DNA of 64,000 nucleotides, taken from positions 181,666-245,665 of the forward strand of contig CANKZU010000005.1 in NCBI GenBank assembly GCA_947488615.1. The letters run 5' to 3'. A program made the translations under genes and the position numbers. The first letter of the stretch is position 1, and each line of letters opens with the position of its first letter. The notes below the pieces were generated by a model. It had not been told where the DNA came from. It did no database searches and saw nothing but the letters and a program-made list of their open reading frames with translations. Of the stretch, positions 48,701-57,589 are shown piece after piece. The DNA comes from an uncultured Aurantimonas sp. GTDB taxonomy: Bacteria; Pseudomonadota; Alphaproteobacteria; Rhizobiales; Rhizobiaceae.

Positions 48701-51298
48701 ATGATCGAGGGTTTCGGATCCGGGCGCAACGGCGCTTTCCGGACAAGAATGGATTCCGATCCCAGCGGACTAACAGCGACGAACAGGCGCCTTCGAGGAG
48801 TCGCCGCGGCGACGTCGATACTTGGCCTGATGCTGATGCCCGAGGCCGCCCGCGCCCAACTGCACACGATTGCCGGCGGCGTCGATGCCATGCTGAGCCC
48901 GGTCGACGTCCTGTATCTCGCGCTTCTCGCCATGTTGCTGGGTGCCGCCATGCTGAGCGCGGTCTTCCTGATCCGCCAGCGCGCGACGATTGCCGCCGAG
49001 AACGACAGCTTGCGCGCGAGCCTGGCCGACAGCCGCGCCGAGGCTGACGCGCGAGCAGCGCTTCTGGCGGCTGGCGCGGAACGGCTTGTCGTCTACGCCG
49101 GAGCGGGCGAACCGGATGTCTTCGGCATCCTGCCAGAAGCTTGGGGAGCGCCGGCGGAGGAAAAACGCTTTCTCGCCTTCGCCGACTGGATGCCGCAGCA
49201 GAACGCCGAGGCCCTCGCCGAAGCGATCGGCCGGCTGCGTAGCGATGCCGAAACGTTCCGGATCGAGATCGACCTGCAGCGCGGCCGCATGATCGAGGCG
49301 ACGGGCAGCACCTTGGGAGGCCTCGCGGTGGTGCGGTTCGTCCTTCTGGAAGGCGTGCGCGAACGCCTTCATGAGCTCGATGTCGCCCACCGCCGCTCGC
49401 TCGCGACGATCGAAACGATGCAGAACCTCTTCGACGCCGCGCCGCTGCCGATCTGGCTGCGCAATCGGGCCAGTCGTCTGACCTGGATCAACGAGGCCTA
49501 TGCGCGTGCCGTCGATGCGACCACGGTCGCCGACGGCCTCGACCGGCAGATTGAGTTTCTCAGCGAGCAGGATCGCCGGGCGATCGCCGCCCGTCTCGGC
49601 GAAGATCGGATCTTCTCCGGCAAACTGTCGACGGTGGTCGAGGCCGACCGCCGGAACTTTGCCGTCGTCGAGGCGTCGGGTCCGCTCGGCTCGGCCGGGA
49701 TCGCGATCGACGTGTCGGAAACCGAACAGGTCCGCATGGAGCTGCGCCAGACCATCGACAGCCAGTCCGAGACGCTGGATCAATTGACGACCGCGGTCGC
49801 GCGGTTCGACGAGAAAACCCGGCTGACCTACTACAATGCGGCGCTGCAACGGCTGTTCGACCTCACCAACGCCTATCTGGAGTCCGAGCCCGACCATCTT
49901 TCGCTGCTCGACAATCTCAGGACACGTGGCATTCTGCCGACGGAAAAGCTGTTCCGCAGCGAAATCCAGGATCAGGATCTCGCCGCCTATCGGGCGACCG
50001 AGCCTACGGAGACCCTCTGGCATCTGGCGGATGGCCGCACGCTCAGGGTCATCGCGACGCCGCAACCGCGCGGCGGAGCCACCTGGGTGTTCGAAGACAT
50101 CACCGAGAAGCTGGAACTGGAAAGCCAGGTCAAGTCGACCGTCCAGCTGCAGCGCGAGACCATCGACTATTTGAGCGAGGCGGTCGTCGTGTTTGGCAGC
50201 GACGGGCGGCTGCGGCTGTCGAATCCGGCCTTCGCCGAGATGTTCGGCTTCGATCCGGACTATCTCCTGTCGCGTCCCCGCATCCACACCTTGCCAGATC
50301 TTGCGACCGTGACGATCCCGGCGGACGCCGCCAGCGCGCAAGGCGCGGGGTGGCCGTTGTTCAGCCAGGCGGTTACCGCCTTCGACGAGGCGGGCCGCGA
50401 GACGGAAACCGGCGAGCTGACGCTCTCGTCGGGCCGCACCATCACCTACGGCATCGTGCCGCTGCCGAACGGCCAGACCATGCTGACCTTCTCCGACATT
50501 TCCGACGCCCGCGAAGCCGAGCGGATGCTGCGCGAGAAGAACGAGGCGCTGGAACAGGCCAACCAGATCAAGAACGATTTCGTCCAGCATGTGAACTACG
50601 AACTGCGCTCGCCGCTCACCAATATCATCGGCTTCTCGGCGCTGCTGCGCTCGCGCGACACCGGTCCGCTCAACGAACGCCAGAGCGAATATCTCGGCTA
50701 CATCTCGACCTCGACCTCTTCGCTCCTGACGATCGTCAACGACATTCTGGACCTGGCCACGGTCGACGCCGGCATCATGGAGCTCGAATTGTCCGAGGTC
50801 GACATCGCCGCCACGGTGGAACATGCGGTGGACGGTGTACGCGAGCGCCTCGCGGACGCCGAGGTCACGCTTGACGTCGATCTCAGCCAGGCCGGCGGGA
50901 CATTTTTCGCCGACGGCCATCGCCTGACCCAGATCCTGTTCAACCTTTTGTCCAACGCGGCGAATTTCGCGCCGTCGGGCTCGGCGGTCGCCCTCACGGC
51001 GCGGCGCGAGGCCGGCACGATCTCCTTCCGCGTAACCGACCACGGCCCCGGCATCGCCCCGGACCGGATCGACCGGATGTTCGAGCGTTTCGAGGCCAGC
51101 CCGGTGGGTGGGCGGCAGTCAGGTGCCGGCCTCGGGCTGTCGATCGTCAAGAGCTTCGTCGAGCTGCACCACGGCACGACGCAGATCGACTCAGGTCCCG
51201 ATCGCGGCACCACTGTCACCTGTATCTTCCCGCTCGATCCGATGTCGCCCGGCGCGATCACCGTCGACCAACGGCCGTTCGAGGACGCGGCCGAATGA
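48701..51298 (+). CDS. divL: DivL-type PAS-domain kinase with tyrosine in place of the phospho-histidine
   Basis: DivL controls cell-cycle signalling through CckA/DivK in alphaproteobacteria. This protein of about 865 residues has a signal-like or anchor N-terminus, a coiled region, several PAS domains (residues about 240-590) and an HATPase domain with DHGPGIAPDRID and SGAGLGLSIVK. The H-box reads FVQHVNYELRSPLTNIIGF, so the usual histidine is Tyr633 (TAC, 50597-50599). This is the defining DivL feature. Its downstream neighbour tsaE overlaps by four bases, and ahcY lies upstream, an arrangement I recall from related bacteria. ATG 48701 is preceded by GGGGG nine bases upstream; 48602 and 48749 are alternatives. 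Confidence 0.88.
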   Translation: MIEGFGSGRNGAFRTRMDSDPSGLTATNRRLRGVAAATSILGLMLMPEAARAQLHTIAGGVDAMLSPVDVLYLALLAMLLGAAMLSAVFLIRQRATIAAENDSLRASLADSRAEADARAALLAAGAERLVVYAGAGEPDVFGILPEAWGAPAEEKRFLAFADWMPQQNAEALAEAIGRLRSDAETFRIEIDLQRGRMIEATGSTLGGLAVVRFVLLEGVRERLHELDVAHRRSLATIETMQNLFDAAPLPIWLRNRASRLTWINEAYARAVDATTVADGLDRQIEFLSEQDRRAIAARLGEDRIFSGKLSTVVEADRRNFAVVEASGPLGSAGIAIDVSETEQVRMELRQTIDSQSETLDQLTTAVARFDEKTRLTYYNAALQRLFDLTNAYLESEPDHLSLLDNLRTRGILPTEKLFRSEIQDQDLAAYRATEPTETLWHLADGRTLRVIATPQPRGGATWVFEDITEKLELESQVKSTVQLQRETIDYLSEAVVVFGSDGRLRLSNPAFAEMFGFDPDYLLSRPRIHTLPDLATVTIPADAASAQGAGWPLFSQAVTAFDEAGRETETGELTLSSGRTITYGIVPLPNGQTMLTFSDISDAREAERMLREKNEALEQANQIKNDFVQHVNYELRSPLTNIIGFSALLRSRDTGPLNERQSEYLGYISTSTSSLLTIVNDILDLATVDAGIMELELSEVDIAATVEHAVDGVRERLADAEVTLDVDLSQAGGTFFADGHRLTQILFNLLSNAANFAPSGSAVALTARREAGTISFRVTDHGPGIAPDRIDRMFERFEASPVGGRQSGAGLGLSIVKSFVELHHGTTQIDSGPDRGTTVTCIFPLDPMSPGAITVDQRPFEDAAE

Positions 51299-52887
51299 CC
51301 GCCCTAAATGCCCCACGGATGATCGACGACACGCTTCCCGCTCCGCCACTCGTGGCGATCGCCCGCCTGACGCTTCCCGACGACGCGGCGACGCGGCGGC
51401 TCGGCACCGATCTGGCGCTGGCGCTCAAACCCGGCGACGTCGTCGCCCTCTGTGGCGATCTGGGCGCTGGCAAGTCCACCCTGGCGCGAGCGGCAATCCG
51501 CACGCTGGCCGACGATCCTGGCCTCGACGTGCCCTCGCCGACCTATACGCTGGTGCAGGCCTACGCGACGACGCCGCCGGTCGCCCATTTCGATCTTTAC
51601 CGCCTTGCTGGCGACAGTGAGCTCGACGAACTCGGCTTCGAGGACAGCGCCCGCGACGGCATCGCCCTCGTCGAATGGCCGCAAAACGCCCCGAGCGCCT
51701 TTGCGGCCGCCACCATCGTCGTCGAACTCGCCATGGCGCAGGGCGGCGGGCGCATCGCCGCCATCGCCGCCAGCGAAGCCGCCGCCGCCCGCATCCGCCG
51801 TAGCCTGACAGTCCGCGACTTCCTCACCGCCGTGGGCCTTGCCGACGCGCCCCGCCGCCGCTTCACCGGCGATGCCTCGACGCGCCGCTACGAGACCGTC
51901 GCGGCCCATGGCGAAATACTGGTCCTGATGGACGCGCCCCGAGAGCCGGACGGGCCGCCGGTCCAGAACGGCCTCTCCTACAGCCGCATCGCCCATCTGG
52001 CCGAGGATGTCGCCCCGTTCGTCGCCGTCGCAAAAAGCCTGTCGGCAGCCGGTTTCGCCGCGCCGGCGATCCGCAAGGCCGATCTGGACAACGGCTTCTT
52101 ACTGATCGACCATCTCGGCGCCAACACGCTGCTCGACCCGGCCGGACGGCCGGTGCCCGAGCGCTACGAGGCGGCCATCGCCTGCCTCGCCGAGCTGCAC
52201 GCCACGCCCTGGCCGGGCGCGATGCCGGTCGCGGATGGGGTCGTCCACCACGTGCCCGCCTATGATCGCGGCGCCCTCGAGATCGAGGTCGAGCTGATCG
52301 TCGACTGGTATCTGCCCCGCGCCAAGGGCCGTCCCGCCACGGACGACGAGCGGGCGGCCTTCGCCGATATCTGGAACGGTCTGTTCGACGCCCTCGCCAC
52401 CGCCGAGACCAGCCTGACCTTGCGCGACTTCCACTCGCCCAACATCATCTGGCGGCCCGAGCAGTCCGGTCGCCGGCGCATCGGGCTGATCGATTTCCAG
52501 GACGCCGTCATCGGCCCCTCGGCCTACGACGTCGCCTCCCTCGCCCAGGACGCGCGCGTCGACATTCCGGCGGAACTCGAAGCCCGGCTGGTCGCCCACT
52601 ACGTCGCGCTGCGCCGGGCGCGGGGCGGCTTCGACGCGGACAGCTTTCAGCGCGCCTACGCCATCATGGCGGCGCAGCGAGCCTCGAAAATCCTCGGCAT
52701 CTTCGTCCGCCTGCTGGAACGGGACGCCAAACCGCAATATCTGCGTCACATACCGCGGATAAAGGCCTATCTGCGGCGCACGCTCAGCCATCCCGCACTG
52801 GCCGCGCTCCGCGCCCTTTACCAGGACTGGGGCGTCCTAGACGACGACGCGCCCCGGCCCATCAGACCCTCGGATGACACCGCATGA
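51295..52887 (+). CDS. tsaE: TsaE-AmgK fusion: t6A ATPase and MurNAc/GlcNAc-1-kinase
   Basis: This 530-residue fusion has an N-terminal TsaE domain (residues about 20-165; P-loop GDLGAGKSTLARA and SPTYTLVQAY and HFDLYRLAGD) needed for t6A37 with TsaB and TsaD. A C-terminal phosphotransferase domain (about 180-510) has the catalytic LRDFHSPNIIW and LIDFQDAVIGPSAYD. The next gene is MurU, and together AmgK-MurU form the anomeric MurNAc recycling route. The fusion is known in rhizobia. It overlaps divL and murU by ATGA. Confidence 0.93.
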   Translation: MTALNAPRMIDDTLPAPPLVAIARLTLPDDAATRRLGTDLALALKPGDVVALCGDLGAGKSTLARAAIRTLADDPGLDVPSPTYTLVQAYATTPPVAHFDLYRLAGDSELDELGFEDSARDGIALVEWPQNAPSAFAAATIVVELAMAQGGGRIAAIAASEAAAARIRRSLTVRDFLTAVGLADAPRRRFTGDASTRRYETVAAHGEILVLMDAPREPDGPPVQNGLSYSRIAHLAEDVAPFVAVAKSLSAAGFAAPAIRKADLDNGFLLIDHLGANTLLDPAGRPVPERYEAAIACLAELHATPWPGAMPVADGVVHHVPAYDRGALEIEVELIVDWYLPRAKGRPATDDERAAFADIWNGLFDALATAETSLTLRDFHSPNIIWRPEQSGRRRIGLIDFQDAVIGPSAYDVASLAQDARVDIPAELEARLVAHYVALRRARGGFDADSFQRAYAIMAAQRASKILGIFVRLLERDAKPQYLRHIPRIKAYLRRTLSHPALAALRALYQDWGVLDDDAPRPIRPSDDTA

Positions 52888-53627
52888 TCGAAAAACCCGC
52901 CGCCGCCTTCAAGCCGACCACAGCGATGGTGCTGGCCGCCGGCCTCGGCAAACGGATGCGCCCGATCACCTCGACCATCCCGAAGCCGCTGGTGGAAATT
53001 CGCGGCAAGGCGCTGATCGACTACGGCCTCGACGCGCTGGCCCGCAACGGCGTCAAGAAGGTCGTCGTCAACGTCCATTACCTGCCCGACCTGATGCGCG
53101 CGCACTTACGCAAGCGCAAGGACATGGAGATCGTCATCTCCGACGAGCGCGAGCAACTGCTCGATTCGGGCGGCGGCATCGTCAAGGCGCTGCCCGAGCT
53201 CGGCACCGAGCCGTTCTACGTGATCAATTCCGACACCTTCTGGATCGACGGCTACCGCGACAATCTCGATTTGCTGGCGAGCCTTTGGGACCCCGCCCGC
53301 ATGGACGTCTCGCTGCTGATCGCCGACATGCGCCAGGCGACCGGCTATGACGGGCCGGGCGATTTCGTCATGGACGCCGAGGGGCGGCTTACCCGCGTCG
53401 AGGAGCGCGACATGTCGCCCTTCATCTATGCGGGCGCCGCGATCCTCAAGCCGGAGGTCTTCGCCGGCATGCGGGAAGAGAAATTCTCGCTCAACCGCAT
53501 CTTCGACAATGCCGTCGACGCCGATCGCCTGTTCGGCGTCAGGCTCGGCGGCCTGTGGATCACCGTCGGCACCCCGGCGGCGATCCCACTCGCCGAAGCC
53601 GCCTTCGTCGCGAGTGCGGCGGCATAG
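52884..53627 (+). CDS. murU: N-acetylmuramate-1-phosphate uridylyltransferase
   Basis: MurU converts MurNAc-1-phosphate to UDP-MurNAc, bypassing de novo synthesis. The 247-residue nucleotidyltransferase has MVLAAGLGKRMRPITSTIPK with the nucleotide-binding signature and VINSDTFWIDG. Its ATG overlaps the AmgK fusion stop. The last two genes thus encode the full kinase-uridylyltransferase module. Conserved synteny ends here; in relatives addB normally follows directly. Confidence 0.92.
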   Translation: MIEKPAAAFKPTTAMVLAAGLGKRMRPITSTIPKPLVEIRGKALIDYGLDALARNGVKKVVVNVHYLPDLMRAHLRKRKDMEIVISDEREQLLDSGGGIVKALPELGTEPFYVINSDTFWIDGYRDNLDLLASLWDPARMDVSLLIADMRQATGYDGPGDFVMDAEGRLTRVEERDMSPFIYAGAAILKPEVFAGMREEKFSLNRIFDNAVDADRLFGVRLGGLWITVGTPAAIPLAEAAFVASAAA

Positions 53628-53698
53628 GGAGGCGCGTGGCGCCATGCGGACGCAGCCAACTTAAGGTCGCACTGGCTTTTTCTTGTATAATTCATATT

Positions 53699-54886
53699 CT
53701 AGGCGGTATTTATTTTTGTAAAACTTAATATTATCTCCTTTCGCATGCGCTTGGAAAGCGCTCCACTTTTTGGTGTTGGTAGATAGCGGTGTTGCGGCGG
53801 TAAATCTCTTTCCACTTTCTCTGTGATCGTGAGCCCGGCCTTTTGCGCCGCAATGGCAAGGGCCTCCGAATTTCGTATGAATATGCCACGCAGGCATGAA
53901 TCTCCCATGACGAAAGTCGCCAAGCCGGCAGGCTTTAAGACACGATTCACCTCTTCGGCCATTTTGTAGAGGTCGCTCACATACCGATCGATCATCCCAT
54001 GGAACCGAGATGGCAGCGCGCCCGTATCCCCCATCGCCATTTTCACGTCCGAAAAGAAATTCTGGTCGATCGGATGATCCGGTCTGCGTTCGCTACCAAT
54101 ACTGGTCGACCGCGCGGCGCTCAAATCCGACAAACGATGCCCAAGCCAAATCAGCGACATCCGGTGGCCACGCAGATAATCGATAGCGTTGAGGTAAGGT
54201 GGTGAAGTCAGCACGATATCGATGCTCCCGTCGGCGATGGTCTGCATCGAGCGCGCGTCTCCGCGTGAGATCATGGCGACGCCATGGTTCAGAGGAGCTA
54301 ACCTCCGACGTAGAACCTCCACGGACTTTTCGAAGCCTCCAAATACATTGTATGCGGACGACTCACTAACCTTGTGTGGTCGGCTGTGAGAAGTGTCCTG
54401 AGCCAGCGAAGCGGACTGGTGCTTCGTTACGATGATCCGGCTCAAAGCGACTCGCAGAATATTTGCGACATTCGAGGATAGGTCGACCGAATCAGGGTTG
54501 CTAAGCAAAAAGGCCAGTCTTCTAAGGTCACGGCGTTGAGGCTCTCCAAACCAAAACTCGACGAAGGTCTCGCCCTGATTGTCGCCGTCGAGCCATGGGA
54601 GGCGAATCTCGTCAGGGTCTAGGTCACGCGCTGCAGCGGTAAGTCGGACGGCCGCTTCCGCGATTTCCTGGTCATCCACTGCAGTTGTGGAAACCTTACT
54701 AACTAGGACTGCCAGCGGATCTAGATCGAAGCCAAGAGCCTTGTGCCCAAGGCCGACGGCCTGACGCACGACCGTGCCCGACCCCACCATGGGATCCAGG
54801 ACCACCGAATTTGGGCAAAGATTTTCGAGCTTCGAAAGCGCGAGCTCAGGGGCCATGCGTGCCGGGAAAGGATGAATGCTTATCAT
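53699..54886 (-). CDS. DNA methyltransferase, TSPPY type, of the Z1 operon
   Basis: This 395-residue amino-methyltransferase carries the SAM motif VVLDPMVGSGT (residues about 28-38) and the catalytic motif IVLTSPPYLNAIDYLRG (about 224-240). Motif I precedes motif IV, an alpha-like order. The N-terminal IHPFPARMAPELALSK is close to the SAM pocket. It is presumably an N6-adenine or N4-cytosine enzyme. Its start overlaps the 155-residue gene's stop by four bases. Composition is clearly lower in GC than the flanking chromosome. It is the last gene of the three-gene operon. Confidence 0.88.
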   Translation of the reverse strand: MISIHPFPARMAPELALSKLENLCPNSVVLDPMVGSGTVVRQAVGLGHKALGFDLDPLAVLVSKVSTTAVDDQEIAEAAVRLTAAARDLDPDEIRLPWLDGDNQGETFVEFWFGEPQRRDLRRLAFLLSNPDSVDLSSNVANILRVALSRIIVTKHQSASLAQDTSHSRPHKVSESSAYNVFGGFEKSVEVLRRRLAPLNHGVAMISRGDARSMQTIADGSIDIVLTSPPYLNAIDYLRGHRMSLIWLGHRLSDLSAARSTSIGSERRPDHPIDQNFFSDVKMAMGDTGALPSRFHGMIDRYVSDLYKMAEEVNRVLKPAGLATFVMGDSCLRGIFIRNSEALAIAAQKAGLTITEKVERDLPPQHRYLPTPKSGALSKRMRKEIILSFTKINTA

Positions 54887-55350
54887 ACTTCGATTGCCTC
54901 CGCGCTGAAGGCATCCTCGATTACTGCCGAGACGCCTCTCGGCTTCAGCGCAGGGATACGACCTGAACTCCCGAAAACACGATACATCGTACGCCGGTCC
55001 CGATCGACCCGGATGAAGCGCGTAACGTCCTTCTTAGTCGAAGTTATCAACCAAAATTCTTGCCTAGAAAGCACTACAATACCGTCTGTCCCGCAAATTA
55101 GGGCGAGCCATAAAGACGGCGCTACGGACTCCAGCCGGTCCATCTCGCCCAGATTATCGAGGCTAAATGTGAATTGCCACGGAGGCATTCTTTTTGAAGA
55201 GTGCTTGATATGAATAGCTGTCCGGCCATTGAGACAGAAACTATTTACCCGGCCTATGTCGTCTCTCTTCTCAATATTAATAGACGCCGGCGCTTTCACG
55301 ATCAATTCACGCAAGACTATGCCATGATAACGTTCGTAATCGGAAATCAT
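54883..55350 (-). CDS. 155-residue protein of unknown function in the Z1 operon
   Basis: I do not recognise this protein. It is soluble and mixed in charge. The most distinctive stretch is NGRTAIHIKHSSKRMPPWQF (residues about 46-65), with an I-x-I-K core reminiscent of PD-(D/E)XK nuclease strands but without a convincing upstream Asp. A second conserved-looking strand is LWLALICGTDGIVVLSRQEF. It overlaps the Z1 gene and the methyltransferase by ATGA on each side, so all three are made together. It might be a nuclease or a specificity or adaptor subunit; this is open. Confidence 0.72.
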   Translation of the reverse strand: MISDYERYHGIVLRELIVKAPASINIEKRDDIGRVNSFCLNGRTAIHIKHSSKRMPPWQFTFSLDNLGEMDRLESVAPSLWLALICGTDGIVVLSRQEFWLITSTKKDVTRFIRVDRDRRTMYRVFGSSGRIPALKPRGVSAVIEDAFSAEAIEV

Positions 55351-57203
55351 CTTAGGTTTTTCATGAACTGGATAGATCCATCGAATTTATAGTAGAGTCG
55401 CCCTTTGCCATCGTCATTTGTGAATATTTTTAGGTAATGCTCTTCAACACCGGACCTTTTCGTCTGACTGCTTCCCATCAAGCCGCGTCTCCGAGTGATC
55501 GTCGCCTTCTCCTCCGCCGTCATGTTGGGTTGTACGGAAGCCGTCTTCTGAAAAGATACCCCAGTTTCGACGCTAGCACAGGTCCTGACTATGAACCGAC
55601 GGAGGTACTCGGGAAATGCGTCATCGCCGAGCAGTTCCCCAAGAGCATCTAACTTGCCGCTGTTTGAAAGTTGGCCGTCGATCACATCGCTAATCGCGGA
55701 ATTGTAATCAAAAAGTGCGAACGCCATCTCACCTCGGTCTATGTCAACGGTTGATTTATCTATACTCGAAGAGGCTACAGCGGCGATCCGAGAGTCGCTA
55801 AGCCAGACCGGTGATCCCTTGCCCGCATTGATCGACGCAAGCGATAGGCGATGGAAAACGAAGCAGCGGTGCCAGTCACCATACAGTGACTCAGGAATCG
55901 TAAGCTCGAAGAACCTCAGGTATGTGCCCCTGGATCCAAACATGCGTGCGCGCTGAATGTAGGTGTCCTGCTGGATCTTGTGCTTCACGTCCCTCGTGAA
56001 AAACATGGACAGAAGGTTGTCGAACGTCACACCTCGTGAAACAATATTCCCGCCAATCACTATCGTGAACAAGGAAGATGGGTTCGTTGCTGACGCGCCA
56101 TTTGCCCGAAAATCAGAGTCACTATTAAGAAGTATTACCGAATTACGGCTGATGTTATCAACTATATACTTTGTTATTTCATCTGGACTCACGTCAGAGT
56201 ACCGATCGCAAGCAACATCCCAGATTTCTTTGACATATGCGGGGAATTTGCTTGACGATCTGTCGACAAGCGTCGCGAGGGCCTCCTGCATTGTGGCCCA
56301 ATCGGTCTTATGATCGACCTTCTTGCCACTTGTGTGGATAAGCATTGAGTAGTTTTTTTCAGACTTGTTATTGTAATTATTGAGATACGCAACGTTGACA
56401 AGAAATCGAAACAACGCCTCTCGAGCAAATTTTGGGTCATCAACCTTATCCGCAAGAAGTCTGAGCTCAAATTTTTTCGTATTATTTTCAGAATTTATGC
56501 TATCGAAAGGAAAAAACGTATCCTGACCGGTGTAATGCTCATGCACTGGAAAATTTACCCACATTTTGCTATCATTTGAGAATGTGTTATTCATATCGAG
56601 CCTAGCAGGCGTTGCCGTTACCCCAATATAGTTTCCATTAGACCCCAAAATCGCATCTATCAGTAAATTTATTTTTGTCTTTTCGTTTTTATTCACCTTT
56701 GCATTTGGCGATGCGAAATCCGCCTCGTCATCTATTACAACAATATTTTTAATTTCGCCTATTTTATTATACAATTTCTTTAGATCATTTCCGTTTTTCT
56801 TGCAAAATACGACATGTCTGCCTTTGGCGATGCTGATTGCCGGATCCAGTATCTCCGAGAAATTCTGTGCCGACGGCGCCAGACCAGACGCCTTGAACCT
56901 GCCGAGGTTTTGGGTGAGCAGGTCGACGCTGTCATTGAGCAGATGTAAAATGAATGGCCGACCCTCGTCCAACAGTCGCGCGGTCAGACATATCATCATT
57001 TCAGTCTTGCCGCTCTGGGGCTCGCCGTAGATTACGAAAGATGCCCCTCCGGGGCCAGAGAGGCTCCGGAGAGCGTCACGAACCGCCTGTTCGATGCACT
57101 CAACGCCTTTCCCTGAATCAACGAGGCGATTGAGTTGCCGATGATATTGGTTTGTTGAGTTGCCTATGCCCTTAAATTTGGCCAAGTCAAACGTCTTGCT
57201 CAT
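55347..57203 (-). CDS. Z1-domain P-loop ATPase/helicase-like protein
   Basis: This protein of about 618 residues has Walker A GEPQSGKTEMMICL (residues about 60-73), Walker B IVVIDDEADFASPN, an SF2-type YIGVTATPAR motif, GGNIVSRGVTFDNLLSMFFT and an arginine-finger-like IQRARMFGSRG. These are the core motifs of Z1-type endonuclease-associated ATPases found in restriction-like systems. Its sequence is strikingly AT-rich (for example 56500-56800). ATG 57203 is used; 57218 is possible. It heads the operon with the 155-residue gene and the methyltransferase. Confidence 0.85.
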   Translation of the reverse strand: MSKTFDLAKFKGIGNSTNQYHRQLNRLVDSGKGVECIEQAVRDALRSLSGPGGASFVIYGEPQSGKTEMMICLTARLLDEGRPFILHLLNDSVDLLTQNLGRFKASGLAPSAQNFSEILDPAISIAKGRHVVFCKKNGNDLKKLYNKIGEIKNIVVIDDEADFASPNAKVNKNEKTKINLLIDAILGSNGNYIGVTATPARLDMNNTFSNDSKMWVNFPVHEHYTGQDTFFPFDSINSENNTKKFELRLLADKVDDPKFAREALFRFLVNVAYLNNYNNKSEKNYSMLIHTSGKKVDHKTDWATMQEALATLVDRSSSKFPAYVKEIWDVACDRYSDVSPDEITKYIVDNISRNSVILLNSDSDFRANGASATNPSSLFTIVIGGNIVSRGVTFDNLLSMFFTRDVKHKIQQDTYIQRARMFGSRGTYLRFFELTIPESLYGDWHRCFVFHRLSLASINAGKGSPVWLSDSRIAAVASSSIDKSTVDIDRGEMAFALFDYNSAISDVIDGQLSNSGKLDALGELLGDDAFPEYLRRFIVRTCASVETGVSFQKTASVQPNMTAEEKATITRRRGLMGSSQTKRSGVEEHYLKIFTNDDGKGRLYYKFDGSIQFMKNLR

Positions 57204-57373
57204 GGGAAATCCCGCCATCGCGCTACAATGTGAGCGACGGTAGCTAAAGCATAAGCGCGGCGCAACGGCCCAGATAGGCCGAAATGTGATGTTCCGGCTC
57301 CCGTTGACGCGAAGTTTTTACTTTGTTTAAGGCCCCCCTCACAAATCGCCGCCATCCCCGCTAGTCTGCCGGG

Positions 57374-57583
57374 ATGAACGCGCGCATCCTTTCGATCCCG
57401 CCGGGCCGGCCGTTTCTGACCACGGTGGCCGAGGCGCTGCTTGACGACCGGCTGGTGCCGTCGTTTCGCTATGACGGCGCGCCGCTGGCGCTGGCCGACG
57501 TGACCATCTACGTCCCCACCCGCCGCGCGGCGCGGGCGCTTGCGTCCGCATTCGCGGCGGCGATCGGGACACGGTCGTCATGA
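57374..57583 (+). pseudogene. addB: Truncated N-terminus of AddB helicase-nuclease
   Basis: Residues 1-69 match the alphaproteobacterial AddB start: ILSIPPGRPFLTTVAEALLD, then the adenine-rich block ADVTIYVPTRRAARALASAF. The frame then ends at TGA 57581-57583 after IGTRSS, where the full protein would be about 1000 residues. No AddB homology is visible in any frame from there to 64000. An inverted repeat (GTCGTC-ATGA-GACGAC, 57574-57589) spans the break. The remainder may lie beyond the window, or the gene may be lost. Confidence 0.82.
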
Positions 57584-57589
57584 GACGAC
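57574..57589. repeat. Inverted repeat at the addB break
   Basis: GTCGTC, loop ATGA, GACGAC: a perfect six-base stem exactly at the end of addB identity, including the TGA stop. It may mark an insertion or recombination junction. Confidence 0.5.

Noticed and set aside
47011..48951. Minus-strand open frame of 646 codons
   Set aside because: It is antisense to ahcY and the ahcY terminator.
48770..51043. Minus-strand open frame of 757 codons
   Set aside because: It is antisense to divL.
53628..53698. Direct repeats or attachment site flanking the Z1 operon
   Set aside because: I compared this stretch with 57204-57373 and found no convincing repeat; no integrase is present.
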